10,653 nt of DNA, from contig DIWP01000014.1 in NCBI GenBank assembly GCA_002423545.1, forward strand, positions 360 through 11,012. The letters are read 5' to 3'. This document shows, one piece after another, positions 6,267-10,653 of this stretch (within the stretch, counting starts at the first letter, position 1; every line of letters begins with the position of its first letter). The notes below the pieces were generated by a model. The model saw nothing but the letters and a program-made list of their open reading frames with translations, was not told where the DNA came from and did no database searches. The position numbers and the translations under genes were made by a program. This DNA comes from Thermoleophilia bacterium UBA6103 (lineage in GTDB: Bacteria > Actinomycetota > Thermoleophilia > UBA2241).

Positions 6267-7226
6267 TCAGCCGGCCTCGCCGGCCACGGCGACGTCGGCC
6301 GGACCCTGATACGCCATCGCCCGCAGCCGCGCGATGCGCTCCTCGATCGGCGGATGCGTGTCGAACAGGCCGGCCTTGCGGTGCTTCTTCTCCGGACTCG
6401 AGATGTACAGGTGGTTGGTGGCCCGGTTGGCCGTCTTCAGAGGCGCCGGGTCGGCGGCGATCTTCTCCAGCGCGCCGGCCAGCCCCACCGGGTTACGCGT
6501 GAGCTCCACGCCGGAGGCGTCGGCCAGGTACTCGCGCTTGCGTGAGTACGCGAACTTGACCATGTAGGCGAACAGCGGCGCCAGGATGGCCAGCACGATG
6601 GCGATGATGAACACGATGCCCTGAGCCGCGTTGCCGCCGCTGCCACTGCCGCTGCTGCGGCCCCGTCCGCCGCCGAAGAAGAAGCCCCAGCGCAGGAAGA
6701 AGTCGGCGATCAGGGCGATCAGGCCGACCATGATGCCGAGCAGGGTGGCGAAGCGGATGTCGTAGTTGCGGATGTGGCTCATCTCGTGACTGACGACGCC
6801 CTGCATCTCCTCGCGGTTGAGGCGCGTCATGAGGCCGCGGGTGACGGCGATGGCGGAGTGCTGGGGGTCGCGTCCGGTGGCGAACGCGTTGGCGGCATCG
6901 GACTCGATGACGAACACCCGCGGCATCGGCTGCCCGGCGGCGACGCTCATCTCCTCGACGATGTTCCAGAGCTGCGGCTCCTGATCGTGCGTGACCTCCT
7001 TGGCGCCGGACACGGCCAGCGCCATACCGGAGCCGGCGTAGTAGCCGACCAGGCTCCAGACGATCGCGGCGACGCCGAACACGCCGAGCAGGCCGAGGCC
7101 GCCGAAGTAATCGCCCCAGTAGGCGAACCCGATCACGAAGCCGAGGATGAGGAGGACCACGACGACCAGCGCCATGAGGAACCACGAGTCGCGCTTGTTG
7201 CGCGCGATCTGCCGGCGGAAGTCCAT
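6267..7226 (-). CDS. htpX: HtpX-like M48 family membrane zinc metalloprotease
   Basis: HtpX-type proteases are inner-membrane zinc peptidases that degrade damaged membrane proteins, with the active site on the cytosolic side. The 319-residue protein has two N-terminal membrane segments (about 15-37 and 44-68), the zinc motif HEMSH (H147, E148, H151) in GVVSHEMSHIRNYD, two more hydrophobic segments (about 160-185 and 202-222) separated by a Gly/Ser/Arg-rich loop (185-200), and the third ligand E232 in SRKREYLADASGVELT. The C-terminal DTHPPIEERIARLRAM is typical of the family. The ATG at 7226 lies 6 bp after the lemA stop, with only a weak upstream AGG; coupling to lemA is likely. The lemA-M48 pair is a recurrent bacterial arrangement. 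The exact subfamily (HtpX or another M48B) is less certain than the protease class. Confidence 0.92.
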   Translation of the reverse strand: MDFRRQIARNKRDSWFLMALVVVVLLILGFVIGFAYWGDYFGGLGLLGVFGVAAIVWSLVGYYAGSGMALAVSGAKEVTHDQEPQLWNIVEEMSVAAGQPMPRVFVIESDAANAFATGRDPQHSAIAVTRGLMTRLNREEMQGVVSHEMSHIRNYDIRFATLLGIMVGLIALIADFFLRWGFFFGGGRGRSSGSGSGGNAAQGIVFIIAIVLAILAPLFAYMVKFAYSRKREYLADASGVELTRNPVGLAGALEKIAADPAPLKTANRATNHLYISSPEKKHRKAGLFDTHPPIEERIARLRAMAYQGPADVAVAGEAG

Positions 7227-7232
7227 GCGGCG

Positions 7233-7793
7233 TTACCTGAGGTCGACCTTGGGCGCCTCGCGCTCGGCGTCGGGAGCCTCGAAGTAGTCCCGCTTGGTGA
7301 AGTTGAACATGCCGGCGATGACGTTGCTGGGCACGGTCTGGATCTTGTTGTTGTAGGTGAGCACACTGTCGTTGTAGAACTGGCGCGCGAAGGAGATCTT
7401 GTTCTCGGTGGCTGTGAGCTCCTCCTGCAGGGCCATGACGTTCTGGCTCGCCTTGAGGTCCGGGTAGTTCTCCATGACTGCGAACAGCGAGCGCAGGGTG
7501 TCGGTGAGAGCGTTCTCGGCCTGGGCCGCCTGGGCCGGACCCTTGGCGCCGGCCGCGACGGCCGCGGCACGGGCCTCGGTGACCTTGGCGAGCGTCTCCT
7601 GCTCGTAGGACATGTAGTCCTTGACCGACTCGACCAGATTGGGGATCAGATCGTGCCGGCGCTTGAGCTGAACATCGATCTGGCTCCATGAGTTGTCGAC
7701 CGCGTTGCGGCGCTTCACCAGGCTGTTGTACAGCCCTATGAAGATCATGATGAGAACCACCACCACGACGCCGATGATGATGCCTGCGATCAC
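7233..7793 (-). CDS. lemA: LemA family membrane-anchored protein
   Basis: LemA proteins have one N-terminal membrane helix and a long helical-bundle domain; their biochemical role is not settled, but they are often encoded with M48 proteases or TPM-domain proteins. The 186-residue product has a transmembrane segment at 2-24 (IAGIIIGVVVVVLIMIFIGL), the family signature LYNSLVKRRNAVDNSWSQID, then KRRHDLIPNLVESVKDY, ENYPDLKASQNVMALQEEL, ISFARQFYND and YFEAPDAEREAPKVDL near the end. I place the start at GTG 7793 (reading minus), which has AGGAGG four bases upstream and puts the membrane helix at the N-terminus. An in-frame GTG at 7820 would add nine residues and place that Shine-Dalgarno inside the gene. 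It is the first gene of a two-gene operon with htpX, 6 bp apart. Confidence 0.93.
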   Translation of the reverse strand: MIAGIIIGVVVVVLIMIFIGLYNSLVKRRNAVDNSWSQIDVQLKRRHDLIPNLVESVKDYMSYEQETLAKVTEARAAAVAAGAKGPAQAAQAENALTDTLRSLFAVMENYPDLKASQNVMALQEELTATENKISFARQFYNDSVLTYNNKIQTVPSNVIAGMFNFTKRDYFEAPDAEREAPKVDLR

Positions 7794-7797
7794 GCTG

Positions 7798-7803
7798 CCT
7801 CCT
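7798..7803 (-). promoter_or_regulatory. Shine-Dalgarno fixing the lemA start
   Basis: On the minus strand this reads AGGAGG (within GGAAGGAGG), a consensus ribosome binding site four bases before GTG 7793. It argues against the longer start at 7820. Confidence 0.8.
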
Positions 7804-7824
7804 TCCAGGCTCTGACGCACGGGC

Positions 7825-7878
7825 GCGGGCGCCGTCTGGGCACGCCGCAGGGGGAAGTGTACCCTGCGCGGCGCCCGC
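7825..7878. repeat. Imperfect long inverted repeat in the lemA/rimP divergent intergenic region
   Basis: GCGGGCGCCG (7825-7834) pairs perfectly with CGGCGCCCGC (7869-7878), ten base pairs. An inner pair, CGCAGGG (7846-7852) with CCCTGCG (7862-7868), abuts the outer right arm without a gap and closes a 9-nt loop. The only interruption is an 11-nt bulge on the left (7835-7845). It lies between the two divergent genes and upstream of the rimP promoter, so it is not in the rimP transcript. It could be an operator, or a structure in a lemA 5' leader if the lemA start site lies upstream of it. There is no T run on either side, so it is not a standard terminator. Confidence 0.6.
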
Positions 7879-7898
7879 CTGCCCGGTCACGACGACGG

Positions 7899-7907
7899 TG
7901 CTATACT
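7899..7907 (+). promoter_or_regulatory. Extended -10 promoter of the rimP-nusA-rnpM-infB operon
   Basis: TGCTATACT contains an extended -10 TG (7899-7900) one base before TATACT (7902-7907), the same -10 hexamer as in the mihF promoter. No convincing -35 hexamer stands 16-18 bp upstream, as expected for extended -10 promoters. The predicted start is about 7914. A 5-bp inverted repeat, ACTGT/ACAGT (7905-7909 and 7919-7923), overlaps the -10 and start region. The promoter lies about 120 bp before the rimP start. Confidence 0.65.
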
Positions 7908-7921
7908 GTGAAGCAGTAACA

Positions 7922-7987
7922 GTCAGCACGCGGGAGGCAGTCTCTGACGAAAGTGGGTGCTCGCGCCCACTTTTCTTTTGCAGAGAC
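7922..7987 (+). promoter_or_regulatory. rimP leader RNA with alternative pairings around an internal terminator
   Basis: The leader between the promoter and rimP holds three mutually related pairings. GTCAG (7922-7926) can pair with CTGAC (7944-7948), just before the terminator hairpin. GTCTCTG (7940-7946) can instead pair with CAGAGAC (7981-7987), seven base pairs enclosing the terminator. These two share 7944-7946 and exclude each other. AGCAC (7925-7929) can also pair with GTGCT (7957-7961) inside the terminator stem, a weak antiterminator candidate. GGGAGG (7932-7937), a Shine-Dalgarno-like run with no start codon at normal spacing, lies in the loop of the first hairpin. The pairings are visible in the sequence; the regulatory meaning is inferred. 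I recognise no named riboswitch class. Confidence 0.45.
7950..7979 (+). terminator. Intrinsic terminator (probable attenuator) in the rimP leader
   Basis: A 10-bp stem (7950-7959 with 7964-7973, including one T-G wobble) closes a 4-nt loop CTCG and leads straight into TTTTCTTTT (7971-7979). It is by far the best intrinsic terminator in the window. It lies only about 40 nt after the predicted start of transcription and before rimP, so it would release a transcript of about 65 nt unless polymerase reads through. NusA control of its own operon through upstream terminators is known in Escherichia coli, which makes attenuation of rimP-nusA-infB plausible here. Confidence 0.85.
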
Positions 7988-8032
7988 GGCGACGGGAGAG
8001 GCAGGGCGAGAGCCACGGGTCAGCATCAGGCA

Positions 8033-8473
8033 TTGGAGCGCGAGGTGGCGAGGCTGCTGCACGAGCGCTTTCCCGACATCGAGCTCTACGACGTGGAGCT
8101 GCGCGGTGGACGGAGCTCGGCGGTGACGGTCTTCATCGACCGTCCCGGCGGCGTCGACCTCGACACGTGTGCCGCGGTCAGCCACGCGCTGGAAGATCTT
8201 CGCGACCGTCACGCTCTCGAAGTCTCGTCGCCCGGCCTCGAGCGCCGTCTGCGGCGCCCGGACCACTTCACCCGGGTCGTCGGCGAGACGGTCGCCCTGC
8301 GTACGGAGACACCCCGCGCCGGTCGCGGCAGCTTCCGCGGCCGGCTCACGGCAGCCGACGACCACGGCGTCACGCTGACTCTTGAAGAGGGCGGGGAGCT
8401 GCAGGTCGGCTACGCCGACATCGCCAGAGCACATCTCATCTATCGACCCGAGAAGCAACGGAGGCCAGCGTGA
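8033..8473 (+). CDS. rimP: Ribosome maturation factor RimP
   Basis: RimP assists maturation of the 30S ribosomal subunit and is the usual first gene of the nusA-infB operon. The 146-residue protein shows ELYDVELRGGRSSAVTVFID, GGVDLDTCAAVSHALEDL and the signature LEVSSPGLER, then HFTRVVGETVALRTE and a C-terminal SH3-like domain with FRGRLTAADDHGVTL. There is no ATG. TTG 8033 aligns the N-terminal helix (LEREVARLL) with the E. coli protein (LEQKLTEMI) but has a poor Shine-Dalgarno. GTG 8045 has GGAG six bases upstream but clips that helix. The open frame runs back to 7898, but that would start before the predicted transcript. Between VSH and LEVSSPG only about ten residues remain where relatives have about 17, so a loop/helix of the N-domain is shortened. 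It overlaps nusA by 4 nt. Confidence 0.9.
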   Translation: MEREVARLLHERFPDIELYDVELRGGRSSAVTVFIDRPGGVDLDTCAAVSHALEDLRDRHALEVSSPGLERRLRRPDHFTRVVGETVALRTETPRAGRGSFRGRLTAADDHGVTLTLEEGGELQVGYADIARAHLIYRPEKQRRPA

Positions 8474-9729
8474 GTAGAGAGATCATCGAGGCCTTGCGCC
8501 AGATCGAGAAGGAGAAGGGCATCTCCTTCGACACGCTCATGAGCGCGCTCGAGGACGCACTGCACTCCGCCTACAAGAAGAGCCCCGACGCCGTCGACCA
8601 CGCGGCCGTCGAGATAGACCCCGAGAGCGGCGAGATGCGCGTGTATCAGCTCATCTTCCCCGAGCACGTGGACGTCGAGGCGCTGCGCATCATCAACGAA
8701 GAGGGCGACGAGATCGGCCTCGACCTCACCGGCATCGACGAGGACGAGATCGAGCGTTTCGAGGTCACCCCAGACAACTTCGGCCGCATCGCGGCGCAGA
8801 CCGCCAAGCAGGTCATCCTGCAGCGCATCCGCGAGGCCGAGCGTGACCTGATGTACGAAGAGTACGTCGACCGCGTCGGCGAGCTGGTCACCGGCGTCGT
8901 GCAACAGAGCGACAGCCGGTACACGCTGGTCGAGCTCGGGCGCGTCGAGGCGCTGCTGCCGCGCAGCGAGCAGATCGACGGGGAGCGGTACGACCACGGT
9001 GCCCGCATCAAGGCTGTGATCATCAAGGTGCAGAACTCGACCAAGGGTCCGCAGGTCATCCTCTCGCGGCGCGACGAGCGGCTCGTGCGCAGCCTCTTCG
9101 AGCTCGAGGTCCCCGAGATCGCCGACGGCCTCGTGGAGATCGTCAACGTGGCCCGCGAGCCGGGCTTCCGCTGCAAGATCGCGGTCATCTCGCATGCCGA
9201 CGGCGTCGATCCGGTGGGGGCCTGCGTCGGTCCTCGCGGCTCGCGCGTGCGCATGGTCGTCAGCGAGCTGCGCGGTGAGCGCATCGACATCATCCCGTAT
9301 CACGAGGACCCGGCGCGCTTCGTCGCCAAGGCGCTCTCGCCGGCGCGCGTGCGCGAGGTCCTCGTCGACGACGAGGACCGGCAGGCGACCATCATCGTCC
9401 CCGACGACCAGTTGTCGCTGGCCATCGGCAAGGACGGCATGAACGCCAAGCTGGCGAGCAAGCTCACCGGCTGGCGCATCGACATCAAGAGCCAGACGGC
9501 GATGGCCGAGGAGGAGGAGTCGCTCGACTACGACGACGAGGGCGAGGGCGTCGCCGGTCAGTGCATGGCGATCACCGGCAGCGGCAAGCGCTGCCCCAAC
9601 CAGGCCGTCCCCGGTGGCCGGTACTGCTCGATCCATGCCGAGCAGATGGAGCAGGAGCCCGAAGGCGCCACCGCTGACGAGGCGGCCGACGGCGCCGGGA
9701 CCACAGCTGCGGAGGGTGACGGCGAGTGA
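8470..9729 (+). CDS. nusA: Transcription termination/antitermination factor NusA with C-terminal Cys3-His module
   Basis: NusA binds RNA polymerase and nascent RNA to control pausing, termination and antitermination. The 419-residue protein has the RNA-polymerase-binding N-domain (about 1-130), an S1 domain (about 135-200, GELVTGVVQQ...GRVEALLPRSEQ), KH1 (about 205-275, with GPRGSRVRMV) and KH2 (about 280-342, with IGKDGMNAKLASKLTGWRIDI). After the usual end near residue 345 comes an acidic linker and a compact motif C365-x9-C375-x10-C386-x2-H389 (QCMAITGSGKRC...GGRYCSIH), then an acidic Ala/Glu/Gly tail. This resembles small zinc-binding C-x(9)-C-x(10)-C-x(2)-H modules found appended to unrelated proteins; metal binding is inferred. 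It starts at GTG 8470, overlapping the rimP stop (GTGA), with GGAGG at 8460-8464. It overlaps rnpM by 4 nt. Confidence 0.97.
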   Translation: MSREIIEALRQIEKEKGISFDTLMSALEDALHSAYKKSPDAVDHAAVEIDPESGEMRVYQLIFPEHVDVEALRIINEEGDEIGLDLTGIDEDEIERFEVTPDNFGRIAAQTAKQVILQRIREAERDLMYEEYVDRVGELVTGVVQQSDSRYTLVELGRVEALLPRSEQIDGERYDHGARIKAVIIKVQNSTKGPQVILSRRDERLVRSLFELEVPEIADGLVEIVNVAREPGFRCKIAVISHADGVDPVGACVGPRGSRVRMVVSELRGERIDIIPYHEDPARFVAKALSPARVREVLVDDEDRQATIIVPDDQLSLAIGKDGMNAKLASKLTGWRIDIKSQTAMAEEEESLDYDDEGEGVAGQCMAITGSGKRCPNQAVPGGRYCSIHAEQMEQEPEGATADEAADGAGTTAAEGDGE

Positions 9730-10055
9730 CGATGGTCGCGCCCGCCGCCTACGGATGCCGCCACGCCGGCGGTCGGCCGCCGGTCAGCGGCGGACCGGTG
9801 CGCACCTGCATCGGCTGCCGACAGCGGCGGGCCGCGACCGACTTGATACGATTGCAGGTCGACGACGGATACCTGCATGTGGTCGACCGACCGGTGCCGG
9901 GGCGCAGCGCGTATCTGTGTCCGAGCCAGGCCTGCCTCGAGCGGGCTGTGCAGCGGCGGGCGTTCGCGCGGACGCTGCGGCAGGACGTACGACTCGATGA
10001 CGGGCTCCCGGTGGAGTTCCGGGAGGCCGTGAAGGCCAGAGAGGCGGTGAGGTGA
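9726..10055 (+). CDS. rnpM: YlxR/RnpM family RNA-binding protein
   Basis: YlxR proteins are small RNA-binding proteins encoded between nusA and infB; the Bacillus member has been described as a modulator of RNase P (RnpM). The 109-residue product carries the signature RTCIGCRQRR (26-35, with C28 and C31) and GRSAYLCPSQACLERAVQRRAFARTLR (59-85, shown in part; C65 and C70), both typical of the fold. The first 25 residues are a Gly/Pro-rich extension. I chose GTG 9726, which overlaps the nusA stop (GTGA) and has GGAGGG (9711-9716) nine bases upstream. ATG 9732, two codons in, is possible but farther from that site. The infB ATG begins on the base after the stop codon. Family and operon place are certain; an RNase P role in this organism is inferred. 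Confidence 0.93.
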   Translation: MTMVAPAAYGCRHAGGRPPVSGGPVRTCIGCRQRRAATDLIRLQVDDGYLHVVDRPVPGRSAYLCPSQACLERAVQRRAFARTLRQDVRLDDGLPVEFREAVKAREAVR

Positions 10056-10653
10056 ATGGCGAAGAAGAGCAAGGTCGCCGACATTGCCAAGCAGAAGGGC
10101 ACCAGCGTCGACGAGGTCCTCGCCCACCTCAAGCGGGCCGGCATCACGGCCACCGATGCCGAGGACAGCGTCGACGACGCGCTCGTCGAGCGCGCCTACG
10201 CGGCGGCCTCGGCGCGCCGTCCGGCGCGCGGGTCGCGTGGCGGGCGGCGGCGCCGGGTGGTCATCGACGCTCAGGCGTCGCGTCGCCCGGGCAAGGGCGG
10301 CCGGCGCGGCGGCGGTGGCGATCGAGGCCATACAGAGGTCGTCGAGGCCCCGGTGGCGCCCCCGCCGGGCCAGAAGGTCAAGGTCTCTTCGGGCGCCTCC
10401 GTCAAGGACCTCTCCCAGGCGCTCGGCATCTCGACCGCCGACATCATCAAGGCGCTCATGGGCATGGGCGAGATGGTCACCATCACCCAGTCGCTCTCCG
10501 ATGAGGCCATCGTCATCCTGGCCGACGAGTTCAAACGCACCGTTGAGATCGTCCACGCGGCCGATGAAGGCGACGAGGAGGCCACCCCCGAGGACCGGCC
10601 CGAAGACCTCAAGCCGCGGGCACCGGTCGTCACCGTCATGGGCCACGTCGACC
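10056..10653 (+). CDS. infB: Translation initiation factor IF-2, N-terminal part (3' truncated by window edge)
   Basis: IF-2 is the GTPase that brings fMet-tRNA to the 30S subunit and promotes subunit joining. The first 199 residues are visible. An N-terminal IF2_N domain (MAKKSKVADIAKQKGTSVDE onward, 1-50) is followed by an Arg/Gly-rich basic linker (53-92, with RRRRVVIDAQASRR) and a short Pro-rich stretch. A second IF2_N domain (about 107-165, VKVSSGASVKDLSQALGIS) and an acidic spacer lead into VVTVMGHVD (191-199), the start of the G1 motif, where the window ends. The linker is short compared with the several-hundred-residue linkers of many actinobacterial IF-2 proteins. It starts at ATG 10056, immediately after the rnpM TGA, with GAGG at 10049-10052. 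Confidence 0.97.
   Translation, partial: MAKKSKVADIAKQKGTSVDEVLAHLKRAGITATDAEDSVDDALVERAYAAASARRPARGSRGGRRRRVVIDAQASRRPGKGGRRGGGGDRGHTEVVEAPVAPPPGQKVKVSSGASVKDLSQALGISTADIIKALMGMGEMVTITQSLSDEAIVILADEFKRTVEIVHAADEGDEEATPEDRPEDLKPRAPVVTVMGHVD

Noticed and set aside
6774..7691. A 305-codon plus-strand open frame across htpX and lemA
   Set aside because: It is antisense to the zinc protease and LemA motifs and has the Asp/His/Glu-rich look of a shadow frame.
7856..7861. TACACT on the minus strand as a lemA -10 box
   Set aside because: Only four of six positions match, there is no -35 at proper spacing, and it lies in the loop of the inverted repeat; too weak to list as a feature.
7898..8032. 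Upstream extension of rimP from GTG 7898
   Set aside because: It would start before the predicted transcription start and place the leader terminator inside the gene; the extra residues have no RimP similarity.
7953..8032. Leader peptide starting at GTG 7953 behind GGGAGG 7932-7937
   Set aside because: Spacing is about 15 nt, the start lies in the terminator stem, and the frame has no regulatory codon run or nearby stop; not convincing.

Overview
The window is gene-dense, high-GC chromosomal DNA that reads as a core housekeeping region of an actinobacterium. The strongest pointer is an mIHF-type nucleoid protein gene (mihF), a family known from Actinobacteria, followed by gmk-rpoZ-coaBC in the usual actinobacterial order. 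An NAD-linked class 1B dihydroorotate dehydrogenase pair (pyrK-pyrD) sits upstream instead of a quinone-linked enzyme. This suggests a lineage outside the mycobacteria/streptomycetes, such as Thermoleophilia, Rubrobacteria or Coriobacteriia relatives; that placement is inference. GTG starts and 4-nt start/stop overlaps (ATGA or GTGA) are frequent.

Layout. 3-2670 (+): end of carB, then pyrK and pyrD, the pyrimidine branch, with 4-nt overlaps. 2667-6168 (+): a promoter at the end of pyrD, then mihF, gmk, rpoZ, coaBC, an HD-domain hydrolase and a small TPR protein, all closely spaced. 6139-6266: a 30-bp tandem repeat spanning the TPR stop codon and a short convergent intergenic gap. 6267-7793 (-): a two-gene operon, lemA then an HtpX-like M48 membrane protease. 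7794-8032: a divergent intergenic region with a large imperfect inverted repeat, an extended -10 promoter and a strong intrinsic terminator in the rimP leader. 8033-10653 (+): rimP, nusA, rnpM (ylxR) and the start of infB, the conserved transcription/translation operon; infB runs off the window.

How the genes fit together. carB, pyrK and pyrD supply UMP synthesis. gmk supplies GDP, rpoZ the RNA polymerase omega subunit and coaBC 4'-phosphopantetheine for CoA. rimP, nusA, rnpM and infB cover 30S maturation, transcription elongation, RNase P modulation and translation initiation. lemA-htpX is an envelope/proteostasis module lodged between the two blocks on the opposite strand.

No tRNA, rRNA, CRISPR array, insertion sequence or phage gene was seen, and I see no clearly new multi-gene system. 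The best leads are: gmk apparently starting at a non-canonical ATC codon; a probably leaderless mihF mRNA; a terminator about 40 nt after the rimP promoter with alternative leader pairings (likely attenuation); and a C-terminal Cys3-His zinc-finger-like module on NusA.
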